A stretch of 64,000 nucleotides of DNA, taken from an uncultured Flavobacteriaceae bacterium (GTDB lineage Bacteria; Bacteroidota; Bacteroidia; Flavobacteriales; Flavobacteriaceae). The stretch lies in assembly GCA_947494695.1 (NCBI GenBank), contig CANLWB010000003.1, positions 124,001 through 188,000 of the forward strand, read 5' to 3'. The translations under genes and the position numbers were made by a program. Numbering within the stretch: position 1 is the first letter of the stretch; the number at the start of each line of letters is the position of its first letter. The notes under the pieces were generated by a model. That model did no database searches and was not told the DNA's origin. It was given only the letters and a program-made list of their open reading frames with translations. Of the stretch, positions 1 through 8,005 are shown one piece after another.

Positions 1-590
1 AGAAAACTTTTGCTCCTTCCTCACTTCTATTTTATGTTGGTTTTGATAAAAAATTAAAAAATGTGGACCATCACACCTTATTTTTTGATGTTGATTTTGA
101 CACACACGCCAAAAGTATTTATGATCGTCCTAAATGGCCTGAAAACCCATTATTCTATGCAAGTTTTCCTAGTATTACTGATGAGAACGCTGCCCCTGAA
201 GGCAAAGAAGCAGGTATCTTTTTAATTCCTCTAGCTCCCGGACTAGAAGATACTCAACAACTTAGAGACCGTTATTTTAAGAAAATAATACAACGATTTG
301 AAGACTTAACTTCGCAACATGTTGAAAATCATATTATCTTTAAGGAGAGTTTTTGTATTAATGATTTTATTAATGACTATAATTCATACAAAGGAAATGC
401 CTACGGTATGGCAAATACACTAATGCAAACTGCTTTTTTGAGACCTAAATTAAAAAGTAAAAAAGTAAAAAACTTGTTTTTTACTGGTCAACTAACAGTT
501 CCCGGCCCTGGGGTTCCGCCCTCATTAATTTCCGGAAAATTAGCAGCAGATTTAGTAACAAAAAACACTAATTATGAAATTACTATTTGA
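1..590 (+). CDS. crtI: Phytoene desaturase CrtI, C-terminal part (truncated by window edge)
   Basis: C-terminal 195 residues of a CrtI-family carotenoid desaturase, the FAD enzyme that converts phytoene to lycopene at the membrane. The frame is open from base 3 with no start, so the gene begins before the window; the GTG at 63 is internal. Seen directly: APSSLLFYVGFD, then VDHHTLFFD, and near the end TGQLTVPGPGVPP with SGKLAADLV, the FAD-binding tail conserved in CrtI. The last 17 bases overlap crtB, which suggests translational coupling. The following crtB, crtZ and cyclase genes make another amine-oxidase-like function unlikely. Confidence 0.95.
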   Translation, partial: KTFAPSSLLFYVGFDKKLKNVDHHTLFFDVDFDTHAKSIYDRPKWPENPLFYASFPSITDENAAPEGKEAGIFLIPLAPGLEDTQQLRDRYFKKIIQRFEDLTSQHVENHIIFKESFCINDFINDYNSYKGNAYGMANTLMQTAFLRPKLKSKKVKNLFFTGQLTVPGPGVPPSLISGKLAADLVTKNTNYEITI

Positions 591-1413
591 TACGGTTTCT
601 TACAATTGTAGTAAGCTCGTTACAAAGACCTACAGTACCTCATTTTCGTTAGCAACTAAAATGCTATCCCAATCTATTAGAATGGATATTTACAATATTT
701 ATGGTTTTGTACGCTTTGCCGACGAGATTGTAGATTCCTTTCACGATTACAATAAAGAAGATCTTTTTAATAAATTTTCTGATGATCTGGAATTGGCTCT
801 TAAAGACAAAATTAGTTTGAATCCTATACTAAATGCTTTTCAATATACATTTCATAAATACGATTTGGATAAAACACTTGTAGATGCTTTTATGCACAGC
901 ATGCGCATGGATTTGCATAAAACACAATACCTAACTCAAGAAGAGTTTAAAGCCTATATTTATGGTTCTGCAGATGTGGTAGGCCTCATGTGTTTAAAGG
1001 TATTTGTTAAGGGCGATCAAAATAAATACGACGCTTTAAAAGATAGCGCTATGTCATTAGGCTCTGCGTTTCAAAAGGTCAACTTTTTAAGAGATTTAAA
1101 GGCTGATTTTAACGATTTAAACAGAAGTTATTTCCCTAAAGTGGATTTAAAAAATTTATGCGAAGACTCTAAATTAGACATTATTAACGATATTGAAATG
1201 GATTTTGCGAAAGGACTCGATGGCATTAAAAAATTGCCAATCGAGGCTAAATTTGGAGTATTTATTGCCTATAGATACTACCGTCAGCTTCTAAAAAAAC
1301 TCAAGAAAACACCGGCTCTTCAAATAAAAAATACCCGAATACGCGTATCTAACCCTAAAAAAATAGAACTCCTTATGCGTAGTTATGTAAAATATCAATT
1401 AAATTTAATGTAA
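574..1413 (+). CDS. crtB: Phytoene synthase CrtB
   Basis: Squalene/phytoene synthase family enzyme of 279 residues, normal for CrtB, which condenses two geranylgeranyl diphosphates into phytoene. Both Mg-diphosphate-binding aspartate motifs are present: DEIVD at about residues 50-54, and DLKAD at 175-179 inside NFLRDLKADFNDLNRSYFP. The ATG at 574 lies inside the end of crtI (17-base overlap), and crtZ follows after 9 bases, so the four genes form one operon. No defect is seen. A squalene synthase is less likely because of the carotenoid neighbours. Confidence 0.96.
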   Translation: MKLLFDTVSYNCSKLVTKTYSTSFSLATKMLSQSIRMDIYNIYGFVRFADEIVDSFHDYNKEDLFNKFSDDLELALKDKISLNPILNAFQYTFHKYDLDKTLVDAFMHSMRMDLHKTQYLTQEEFKAYIYGSADVVGLMCLKVFVKGDQNKYDALKDSAMSLGSAFQKVNFLRDLKADFNDLNRSYFPKVDLKNLCEDSKLDIINDIEMDFAKGLDGIKKLPIEAKFGVFIAYRYYRQLLKKLKKTPALQIKNTRIRVSNPKKIELLMRSYVKYQLNLM

Positions 1414-1422
1414 ATTTAAGTC

Positions 1423-1872
1423 ATGCATACTTTCTTCTGGATATTGATTTTTTTCGGTACATTTTCATTTATGGAATTTATGGCCTGGTTTACTCATAAA
1501 TACGTCATGCATGGCTTTTTATGGTCTTTACATAAAGATCATCATAAAAAAGACCATGAAAGCTGGTTCGAACGCAATGATGCCTTCTTTATTTTCTATG
1601 CCGTAGTAAGCATTGTCTTTTTTTTACTCTGGAAACACACTAGCTTTTGGGCTGGATTACCCATTGGTCTGGGAATATTTGTATATGGTGCATGCTATTT
1701 TATGGTGCATGATATTTTTATTCATCAGCGTTTTAAATTGTTTAGAAAGGCCAATAATTGGTATGCCAAAGGTGTAAGGCGTGCTCACAAAATGCATCAC
1801 AAACATATAGGCAAAGGAGATGGTGAGTGTTTTGGCATGCTAGTAGTACCTTTTAAGTACTTCAAAAAATAA
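1423..1872 (+). CDS. crtZ: Beta-carotene hydroxylase CrtZ
   Basis: Membrane-bound di-iron hydroxylase of the fatty acid hydroxylase superfamily (149 residues) that adds 3-hydroxyl groups to the beta-ionone rings of beta-carotene to give zeaxanthin. The expected histidine clusters are visible: HKYVMH (25-30), HKDHH (37-41), HDIFIH (96-101) and HKMHHKH (122-128), with hydrophobic helices at about 4-22, 54-72 and 77-95. It lies 9 bases after crtB and 3 bases before the cyclase gene. No CrtW-type ketolase is seen nearby, so zeaxanthin is the predicted end product of this operon. Confidence 0.95.
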   Translation: MHTFFWILIFFGTFSFMEFMAWFTHKYVMHGFLWSLHKDHHKKDHESWFERNDAFFIFYAVVSIVFFLLWKHTSFWAGLPIGLGIFVYGACYFMVHDIFIHQRFKLFRKANNWYAKGVRRAHKMHHKHIGKGDGECFGMLVVPFKYFKK

Positions 1873-1875
1873 CGA

Positions 1876-2577
1876 ATGAGTTATTTGTATCTGTTACTAA
1901 ACTTAGGGTCTGTATCTGTACCATTCATATTTAGTTTTCATCCAAAATTAAAGTTTTACAAGCACTGGAAATCCTTATTCGTAGGCACGTTGGTAAGTAT
2001 GTGCATCTTTATACCATGGGACATTATTTTTACTATCAACGGTATTTGGGGGTTTAATAAAGATTATTTTTTGGGACCTAAATTTATGTCTTTACCTATG
2101 GAAGAATGGCTGTTTTTCATCTGTATTCCGTATGCCTGTGTATTTACGCATTACGCATTACGACTTTACTTTCCTAATATGAGGCTCTCAAAAGCAACGG
2201 CAAAAACCATAAGCTATATACTTTTAGTACTGTTAGGTGTACTTTCGGTTTACAATAGTTCCAAGTGGTATACTTTCATCAATTTTATGCTAGCAATCGT
2301 TTTGCTTATCGTTGTTATGAAAAGAAATATCAACTTATTATGTAGCTACTATTTAACTTTTTTAGTCATGCTTATCCCGTTTTTTATTGTAAACGGTATA
2401 TTGACAGGAAGTTTTATTTTAGAGGAAGTTGTATGGTACAACAATTCTGAAAACCTGAATCTAAGATTATTTACCATTCCAGTTGAAGATACCGTCTATG
2501 CGTTCACACTTATTCTTCTAAACTTATTTGTAATGCGTCTTTTTGAATTAAAAAAAGAGGTTATAAAAGACCATTAA
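1876..2577 (+). CDS. Lycopene cyclase (CrtYcd-type, fused)
   Basis: Integral membrane lycopene cyclase of 233 residues, the fused form of the heterodimeric CrtYc/CrtYd type found in Bacteroidota and fungi; it closes both ends of lycopene to beta-rings. Two copies of the lycopene-cyclase signature are visible: PMEEWLFF at about 74-81 and PVEDTVYAF at about 202-210, each in a hydrophobic helix, with six or seven predicted membrane segments overall. Last gene of the carotenoid operon, 3 bases after crtZ. Its 3' end overlaps the convergent thioredoxin gene by 17 bases. Confidence 0.93.
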   Translation: MSYLYLLLNLGSVSVPFIFSFHPKLKFYKHWKSLFVGTLVSMCIFIPWDIIFTINGIWGFNKDYFLGPKFMSLPMEEWLFFICIPYACVFTHYALRLYFPNMRLSKATAKTISYILLVLLGVLSVYNSSKWYTFINFMLAIVLLIVVMKRNINLLCSYYLTFLVMLIPFFIVNGILTGSFILEEVVWYNNSENLNLRLFTIPVEDTVYAFTLILLNLFVMRLFELKKEVIKDH

Positions 2578-3118
2578 TAATGTCTCTAACCGTATCGCTA
2601 TTCCAATTAACAGCTCCTGTTTTATCTAATACAATACGTCCGTCCTTATCGATTAAAAAGGTTCTAGGTATACTGGACACATCAAATTCTTTTGGGTACA
2701 TGGTTATTGGTGAGTGAACCTTAAAAGTATAACCATGTTTATCTAAAAATGCGTTAATTACCTGATGGTCTTCATTCGATACAAACACAAATTCAATCTG
2801 GTCTTTATAATCCTTATAAAGTGATTGAATTTCCGGCATTTCAGCAACACAAGGCGGGCACCAAGTGGCCCAAAAATTTATAAAGACAACCTTTCCTTTG
2901 GTTTGATTAAAATTAAAGAGCTCTCCATGCTCATTTTTAAGTTTCCAGGCATAACTGCTTAACGTTACTTGTTCATCATTAATGACCGAAGGTGAGTTTA
3001 AATACGCCAATCCTCTGTGCATAAAGATCGTAATAGGTCGACGTGTTTGCGGAATAAGCAAGAGCGCTATAACGACTAAAAATATAATATTTTTTAAGTT
3101 GATTTTTTTTCTAAGCAT
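2561..3118 (-). CDS. TlpA/ResA-like membrane-anchored thioredoxin
   Basis: Thiol-disulfide oxidoreductase of 185 residues with one N-terminal membrane anchor (about 11-22) and a periplasmic AhpC/TSA-Redoxin domain. The active site WCPPC lies at 86-90 within FWATWCPPCVAEMP. The cis-proline region is SSIPRTFLID, and IDKDGRIV follows as in TlpA/ResA proteins. Such proteins reduce periplasmic disulfides, for example during cytochrome maturation; the substrate cannot be told from the sequence. It converges on the carotenoid operon (17-base overlap) and is separated from the upstream lipoprotein by a terminator. Confidence 0.9.
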   Translation of the reverse strand: MLRKKINLKNIIFLVVIALLLIPQTRRPITIFMHRGLAYLNSPSVINDEQVTLSSYAWKLKNEHGELFNFNQTKGKVVFINFWATWCPPCVAEMPEIQSLYKDYKDQIEFVFVSNEDHQVINAFLDKHGYTFKVHSPITMYPKEFDVSSIPRTFLIDKDGRIVLDKTGAVNWNSDTVRDIINGLL

Positions 3119-3121
3119 GGC

Positions 3122-3164
3122 ATTAAAAATAAAAGGGCACGGTTTCTAAGTCGTTACCATGCCC
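3122..3164 (-). terminator. Rho-independent terminator after the duplicated-domain lipoprotein gene
   Basis: On the minus strand, GGGCATGGT (3156-3164) pairs with ACCGTGCCC (3135-3143) with one G-U pair, followed by TTTTATTTTT. It lies 39 bases downstream of the lipoprotein stop codon. Confidence 0.8.
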
Positions 3165-3202
3165 CAAATCTAACAAAAAATATGAATCTCTAATTTTATG
3201 CC

Positions 3203-4093
3203 TTATCTTGTTACCGCTCCTCCTGGAAAGGAATCGGAGCTAAAGTCCAGGTCATGCGTTGTAGGAGCTGTTTCTTGTCCAATCATACCAACTAATGGCT
3301 TTAATGTGAACGGTGCAGGCGAATTATCTGGATATGGTTCTATAGATATCACAGCTGTACGCCCTCTAACATCTAACGGAAATGTAAACCCTGCAGGTGC
3401 ATTATTAAAGAAATCTTCACCTGGTACTGGTGGCCCCGCGTTATTTTCTGTTCCACTAAATCCATTAGAATCATCGGCAGTTGTAAATGCGGTGAACGTT
3501 CCGGTGGTTATTGGTCCAACACCGTCCACTACAACCCAGCCTTCATACTTCCATCCTGCAGGTAATGCTGGTAATCCGAATCCCGCCGTTGGAGGTCCGG
3601 AAGCCTGAGGCTCACCAAACCAAATGCCGTATTGATCGTTTCCGTTATTACCACTTCCCGGTAGTTCATCCGTTGGTGTTCTTAAGAACGCTTTTCCAGA
3701 AGACCCTGTAAAATCTCCAACAATTCCTGTGTTAACAGATGCTGTATCTCCTGTAAAATCTCCAACTAATAGTTTTGTATCAGCCGGAGTCGCTGCTGCA
3801 GTTCCGGTTTCACCTGCTGGCTCAATGGACAAAACAAATCGTGTTGCATTTGCCAATTGTGTTTCATCTACTGTAAACGTTTGTGGAAATGTAATGGAAG
3901 AAAAGGTGCCTGTGGAAACTGGAGCTCCATTTACAATTATCCAGCCTTCATAAACATAATCACTACCCAATTCCTCCAAACCGGTTAATTCTAAGGTTAG
4001 TGTATTTCTAAGCGGCGCATTATCGTCATCGTTACTACAAGAACTAGTAAATAAACCAATTGCTAATACCGCCATTAACATTTTTTTAATCAT
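3203..4093 (-). CDS. Surface lipoprotein with two similar domains (RskA-like fold weakly suggested)
   Basis: Lipoprotein of 296 residues: signal peptide MIKKMLMAVLAIGLFTSSC with lipobox cysteine at 19, then SNDDDN, an acidic stretch like the Bacteroidota lipoprotein-export signal, so surface exposure is inferred. The mature part holds two related units. Unit 1 contains YEGWIIVNGAPVSTGTF (about 48-64) and unit 2 YEGWVVVDGVGPITTGTF (about 183-200); both end in a run like LSIEP or ISIEP. The YEGW...V(D/N)G...TGTF pattern resembles the C-terminal domain of RskA-type anti-sigma factors, but no sigma gene or membrane helix is present. Function unknown. It has its own promoter and a palindromic operator. 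Confidence 0.7.
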   Translation of the reverse strand: MIKKMLMAVLAIGLFTSSCSNDDDNAPLRNTLTLELTGLEELGSDYVYEGWIIVNGAPVSTGTFSSITFPQTFTVDETQLANATRFVLSIEPAGETGTAAATPADTKLLVGDFTGDTASVNTGIVGDFTGSSGKAFLRTPTDELPGSGNNGNDQYGIWFGEPQASGPPTAGFGLPALPAGWKYEGWVVVDGVGPITTGTFTAFTTADDSNGFSGTENNAGPPVPGEDFFNNAPAGFTFPLDVRGRTAVISIEPYPDNSPAPFTLKPLVGMIGQETAPTTHDLDFSSDSFPGGAVTR

Positions 4094-4123
4094 CGTATTT
4101 TTCTTTTAAGTTTTTTATTAACT

Positions 4124-4131
4124 CAAAATTA
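4124..4131 (-). promoter_or_regulatory. -7 promoter box for the lipoprotein gene
   Basis: Minus-strand TAATTTTG matches the Bacteroidota -7 consensus TAnnTTTG, 30 bases before the lipoprotein ATG. The -33 region falls at about 4151-4158, at the edge of the palindrome described next. Confidence 0.6.
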
Positions 4132-4150
4132 CTCTACGTCAACTTTATAA

Positions 4151-4170
4151 AATGTTAGCTAGCTAACATT
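4151..4170. promoter_or_regulatory. Perfect 20-bp palindrome, likely Crp/Fnr-type operator
   Basis: AATGTTAGCTAGCTAACATT is fully self-complementary. Its core TGTTA-N6-TAACA has the 5-6-5 half-site spacing of Crp/Fnr operators (compare TGTGA-N6-TCACA). It lies 20-39 bases upstream of the lipoprotein -7 box and touches the stop codon of the Crp/Fnr gene. Regulation by that protein is inferred. A hairpin at the end of the crp-like transcript is the alternative, but there is no clean T-run after it. Confidence 0.55.
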
Positions 4171-4840
4171 AGGCAATTTTTGTATGAATCCGGATCTCTT
4201 TTCTAGAAAATTGAATCACGTTTTCCTCTTTTAATTCGTTTAAAAGGATGTTCAACGTTGGTCTTGATGTACCAATTAAAGAGGCAATGTCTTTTTGTGT
4301 ATAAGGATGATGAATCACCTTATCTCCGGTTTTCTCACAGTCGTATCCATAGTCGGAGCACAATTCATCTAAAAACTCCATCAGACGTGTTTTGGTATCT
4401 TTAAATAAGAGTAACTGTAAACGCCTTTCCAGTTTTTTAAACTTAAAACCAATAAGTTTATAAACCTTAAAACTAAAGGTTTGGTTGTTTCTCATCAGGT
4501 CGTGCATAGTATCTACACCAATTGGACAAATACTGGTGGCGTTATCGATAGATTGAGCAAATTCTTCTCGCTTAGATTCTCCAAGAATAGCCGTTTCTCC
4601 AAATAGTTCGCCCCTCGTTAAAATGGCTTTTACAACCTCCTCTCCATCTTCGCTATAATATCCTATTTTAACTTTACCCTGCTCTATAAGGTATACTTTG
4701 TTCGCAGAATCTTCTTCAAAGTAGATGTAGTCTTTCTTTTTGTAGGCGTCGAAATCGTGAGTCGCTTTATAAGCTTTAAATTTGTGAGGACAAAGCACCT
4801 TGAAAAGATTGACATCATCAAAAAACCAAAGTGATTTCAT
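4169..4840 (-). CDS. Crp/Fnr-family transcriptional regulator
   Basis: Regulator of 223 residues with an N-terminal cyclic-nucleotide-binding-like jelly roll (about 25-120, with GELFGETAILGE at 77-88) and a C-terminal winged helix (about 150-220) whose helix-turn-helix reads YTQKDIASLIGTSRPTLN. There is no N-terminal cysteine cluster, so it is not a classical iron-sulfur Fnr. The ligand is unknown; the pocket lacks the exact RTAIL/SARSA residues of E. coli Crp. Its own transcription ends near the 20-bp palindrome, and the next gene downstream has its own promoter there. Confidence 0.88.
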   Translation of the reverse strand: MKSLWFFDDVNLFKVLCPHKFKAYKATHDFDAYKKKDYIYFEEDSANKVYLIEQGKVKIGYYSEDGEEVVKAILTRGELFGETAILGESKREEFAQSIDNATSICPIGVDTMHDLMRNNQTFSFKVYKLIGFKFKKLERRLQLLLFKDTKTRLMEFLDELCSDYGYDCEKTGDKVIHHPYTQKDIASLIGTSRPTLNILLNELKEENVIQFSRKEIRIHTKIA

Positions 4841-4900
4841 TTTTTATCTTTTTGTTATCCTTTTACAGTCGAATAACAAAAAAAATACTTACAAAAAGAC

Positions 4901-4925
4901 ATAAAAAAACCTCCTAATGGAGGTT
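4901..4925 (-). terminator. Terminator after the DUF5606 gene
   Basis: Perfect 7-bp stem AACCTCC (4908-4914) and GGAGGTT (4919-4925) with a TAAT loop. Read on the minus strand it is followed by TTTTTTAT. It separates the def-DUF5606 transcript from the Crp/Fnr gene. Confidence 0.85.
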
Positions 4926-4932
4926 ATTAATT

Positions 4933-5367
4933 TTATTCTTCTTCGTCTTTGGCATCTGCTTGACTATCGTCATTTGAATCTGCAAAGTCTAGCATATCAT
5001 GTTTTTGCAACAAATTATACCATTGTATGACTTTCTTAATATCACTTGCATAAACTCTATCTTCGTCATAATTGGGCAGCACATCAAAAAAATATTCTTC
5101 CAACTTGTCCTTACTATCCTTAGGCTTCACAGAACTTTCTTGTCCGTTTTCTTTTTCCTTAATACGCTCTAAAACCTGCTTTAAAGGCACTTCTTCTTCT
5201 AATGTATAAATAGCTATTTCACTCAATACACTAATGTTGTTTTGTACGCTAACAGATATACGTTTATTATCAATTAAAGACTCTGCTACAAAACCTCCAC
5301 GGGTTTGGGTTATTAATTTATATAATCCCGGTTTACCTCCTATTGATAGTATCTTTTCTAAACTCAT
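4933..5367 (-). CDS. DUF5606 family protein
   Basis: Conserved Bacteroidota protein of 144 residues. The N-terminal half (MSLEKILSIGGKPGLYKLI...) is the DUF5606 domain, thought from its fold pattern to be a small SH3-like barrel; the C-terminus is very acidic (DSNDDSQADAKDEEE). Molecular function is unknown. It sits 53 bases downstream of def on the same strand and ends at a strong terminator, so co-transcription with def is likely, as is common in Flavobacteriia. Its constant company with def suggests a housekeeping role, which is inference only. Confidence 0.85.
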   Translation of the reverse strand: MSLEKILSIGGKPGLYKLITQTRGGFVAESLIDNKRISVSVQNNISVLSEIAIYTLEEEVPLKQVLERIKEKENGQESSVKPKDSKDKLEEYFFDVLPNYDEDRVYASDIKKVIQWYNLLQKHDMLDFADSNDDSQADAKDEEE

Positions 5368-5420
5368 ATTTTATTTTTGAAAGCAGCAAATATCATCTGT
5401 TTATTGATCGATTGCAAATA

Positions 5421-6011
5421 TTATCGCTTCTTTTTTTGATCTGGAAAACGCATTCTATAATCTGCATTAATCTTACCTTTGGATATGTTAGAAAGCCTTC
5501 CTTTTATTAAACGCTTTTTTAAGCTAGAAAGTTTGTCTGTAAACAAAATCCCTTCAATATGGTCGTATTCATGTTGAATCACTCTGGCTATGAGCCCATC
5601 AAATGTTTCTGTATGAGACTTAAAGTTCTCATCCATATATTCAATTGTGACTTTAGGCTTTCTAAAAACATCTTCTCTAACATCGGGGATACTTAAACAG
5701 CCTTCATTAAAGGCCCACTCGTCACCTTCTTCTTCTACTATTTCAGCATTAATAAAAACTTGCCTAAAATTTGCCAATACCTCTTGTTCCTCTGCAGTTA
5801 ACTCCTCATCGTCAGCAAATGGTTTGGTATCAACCAAAAACAACCTAATGGGTAATCCTATTTGTGGTGCCGCCAAACCAACGCCATGGGCGTTATACAT
5901 GGTTTCAAACATGTTTTTTAAAAGTTCGTCCAGCTCTGGGTAATCTTTGGTAATACTTGTTCCTTTTTTCTTTAAGACGGGATCGCCATAGGCTACTATT
6001 GGTAAAATCAT
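5421..6011 (-). CDS. def: Peptide deformylase
   Basis: Metallo-enzyme of 196 residues that removes the formyl group from the initiator methionine of new proteins in the cytoplasm. All three family motifs are intact: GVGLAAPQIG (43-52), EGCLSIP (103-109, metal ligand Cys105) and HEYDH (147-151, two His ligands and the catalytic Glu). A short insertion, DDEELTAEEQ, between motifs one and two is typical of Bacteroidota enzymes. Gene order def-DUF5606 is conserved in the class; here the usual upstream neighbour ruvX is displaced by the leucine-rich-repeat gene. Confidence 0.97.
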   Translation of the reverse strand: MILPIVAYGDPVLKKKGTSITKDYPELDELLKNMFETMYNAHGVGLAAPQIGLPIRLFLVDTKPFADDEELTAEEQEVLANFRQVFINAEIVEEEGDEWAFNEGCLSIPDVREDVFRKPKVTIEYMDENFKSHTETFDGLIARVIQHEYDHIEGILFTDKLSSLKKRLIKGRLSNISKGKINADYRMRFPDQKKKR

Positions 6012-6067
6012 TAGTTATTTTCTATTAATAATGCGTAAAAATACAACACTTTATTAAATATATTAAT

Positions 6068-6123
6068 AGAACTCACCTTGACTTTTTTATTTCCTTAAAA
6101 ATAGTAAGGTCAAGATGAGTTCT
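6068..6123 (-). terminator. Long hairpin between the BspA-like gene and def
   Basis: Arms of 15 bases, 6068-6082 and 6109-6123, complementary at 14 positions plus one G-U pair in the minus-strand RNA, with a 26-base A/T-rich loop. It lies 38 bases after the BspA-like stop codon. A clean T-run is missing, so termination is probable rather than certain. Confidence 0.55.
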
Positions 6124-6160
6124 AATGAAAAAGGTCACTAAAAGGTTATTTCAATATGAA

Positions 6161-8005
6161 TTACTTTACAAACTTTTTACGTACCAGACCATTTTCTAAT
6201 CTTAATTCTATAACATATACCCCACCGGATAATGTAGCTATCGATATGTTATTCTCTGTTGCATTTAATACCCGGGCTCCCGAAATATTATAGATCGTAT
6301 AATTTTTTAACCTTGTAGTATGTGGATGTAAAACCTTTAAGCTATTATCTTCTACTACTATTCGTGTAGCAGCATTTAAGTTAGGATCTGAAACACTTAA
6401 TGTTACATCTTCAGTTATGGATTTAAAACCTGTCCATTTTGCTGCGATATATGCCGTTGTAGTACCAGCAGGAATTACTAAATCTATGTCATTACGATTC
6501 CCAAAAACCTCAGGACCAAGTCCCTCGGGTATACCCATCTCTGAAACAGGTGGTGCATTACTTTTTACTATGACTTTAGTTATTGGGTTGCCATAAAAAG
6601 CATAATCTTCTATACTGGTAACACTATTAGGAATTGTAATATTTATTAATTTATTATCTTGAAATGCAGACTCCCTAATACTTGTAACACCTTCATGGAA
6701 GGTAACACTTGTTAGTTGATTATTCTGAAAAACGTAAGATTCAATACTTGAAACACCCTTGGGAATCGTAACGTGCTCTAACTTATTATAGGCAAATGCA
6801 GACTCCCCAATACTTGTAACACCTTCATGGAAGGTAACACTTGTTAGTTGATTATTTCGAAATGCAGACTCCTCAATACTGGTTACACCATTCGGAATCG
6901 TAATACTTTCTAATTGGTTATCTCCAAATGCAGACTCCCCAATACTTGTAACACCTTCATGGAAGGTAACACTTGTTAGTTGATTATCCCCAAAAACGTA
7001 AGATTCAATCCTTGAAACACCGTTGGGAATCGTAACGTGCTCAAACTTATTAGAGGCAAATGCAGAGCCTTCAATACTGGTTACACTATCAGGAATCGTA
7101 ACGTGTTCTAACTTATTATAAGCAAATGCACCATACCCAATACTTGTAACACCCTCATGGAAGGTAACACTTGTTAGTTGATTAGATCCAAAAACGTAAG
7201 GTTCAATCCTTGAAACACCGTTGGGGATCGTAATGTGCTCTAACTCATTAAGGGCAAATGCCCCTTCCCCAATACTTGTAACACCGTTGGGAATCGTTAT
7301 ACTTTTTAATTTATTTTCTTGAAATGCATAGCCGTCAATACTGGTTACACTATCCGGAATCGTAACGTGTTCTAACATATTATCGTCAAATGCACCATAC
7401 CCAATACTTGTAACACCCTCATGGAAGGTAACACTTGTTAGTTGATTATTCTCAAAAACGTAAGATTCAATACTTGTAACACCGTTGGGAATCGTAACGT
7501 GCTCTAAATTATTATAGGCAAATGCACCAGACCCAATACTTGTAATACCTTCATGGAAGGTAACACTTGTTAATTGATTACTCCCAAAAACATAAGATTC
7601 AATCCTTGAAATACTGTTGGGAATCGTAATACTTTCTAATCTATTATAAGAAAACGCAGATTCCTCTATACTGGTTACGCTATTAGGAATTGTAACGCTT
7701 TCCAATAAGCAATCATGAAATGCAGAACGTCCAATATGCGTTACGCTATTGGGAATCGTAACGCTTTTTAAAATGCCACGAGCAAATGCATTATGCCCAA
7801 TACGGGTTACATTATAAGTTATTCCATTATAAGTAATGGCTCCAGGTATAATAATATCTTCTGTATTACGATTACCTGTTACAACCTCCACGGCATTAGG
7901 ACTGGTAGATGTTACCTTGTATTCAATATTATCTAATGTGAAGGTTTGGGATATCCCAACATAAGCAACTAAGCATGTAATAACTAAAAATAATTTTTTT
8001 TTCAT
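6161..8005 (-). CDS. BspA-type leucine-rich-repeat protein with T9SS sorting domain
   Basis: Secreted protein of 614 residues. The start is placed at 8005 because MKKKLFLVITCLVAYVGISQ is a clean signal peptide; the open frame before it reads unlike protein. After about 60 residues come some 18 tandem 22-residue LRR_5 (BspA) repeats of the form IxxxAFxxNxLxxVTIPxGVTS, many alternating with VTFHEGVTS units. A loop region (VIVKSNAPPVSE...) follows, then a T9SS type A C-terminal sorting domain with NYTIYNISG and GVYVIEL, ending GLVRKKFVK. Surface-exposed binding or adhesion is inferred from other BspA proteins. It lies between def and ruvX, a pair usually adjacent in relatives, and so looks inserted. 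Confidence 0.9.
   Translation of the reverse strand: MKKKLFLVITCLVAYVGISQTFTLDNIEYKVTSTSPNAVEVVTGNRNTEDIIIPGAITYNGITYNVTRIGHNAFARGILKSVTIPNSVTHIGRSAFHDCLLESVTIPNSVTSIEESAFSYNRLESITIPNSISRIESYVFGSNQLTSVTFHEGITSIGSGAFAYNNLEHVTIPNGVTSIESYVFENNQLTSVTFHEGVTSIGYGAFDDNMLEHVTIPDSVTSIDGYAFQENKLKSITIPNGVTSIGEGAFALNELEHITIPNGVSRIEPYVFGSNQLTSVTFHEGVTSIGYGAFAYNKLEHVTIPDSVTSIEGSAFASNKFEHVTIPNGVSRIESYVFGDNQLTSVTFHEGVTSIGESAFGDNQLESITIPNGVTSIEESAFRNNQLTSVTFHEGVTSIGESAFAYNKLEHVTIPKGVSSIESYVFQNNQLTSVTFHEGVTSIRESAFQDNKLINITIPNSVTSIEDYAFYGNPITKVIVKSNAPPVSEMGIPEGLGPEVFGNRNDIDLVIPAGTTTAYIAAKWTGFKSITEDVTLSVSDPNLNAATRIVVEDNSLKVLHPHTTRLKNYTIYNISGARVLNATENNISIATLSGGVYVIELRLENGLVRKKFVK

Noticed and set aside
3198-3608. 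Plus-strand ORF of 136 codons
   Set aside because: Antisense shadow of the lipoprotein gene; no start context, low-complexity peptide, and the minus strand has signal peptide, promoter and terminator.
6600-7830. Regular 66-base repeats resembling a CRISPR array
   Set aside because: The repeats are in frame, have no unique spacers of constant length, and translate to LRR_5 units of one protein.
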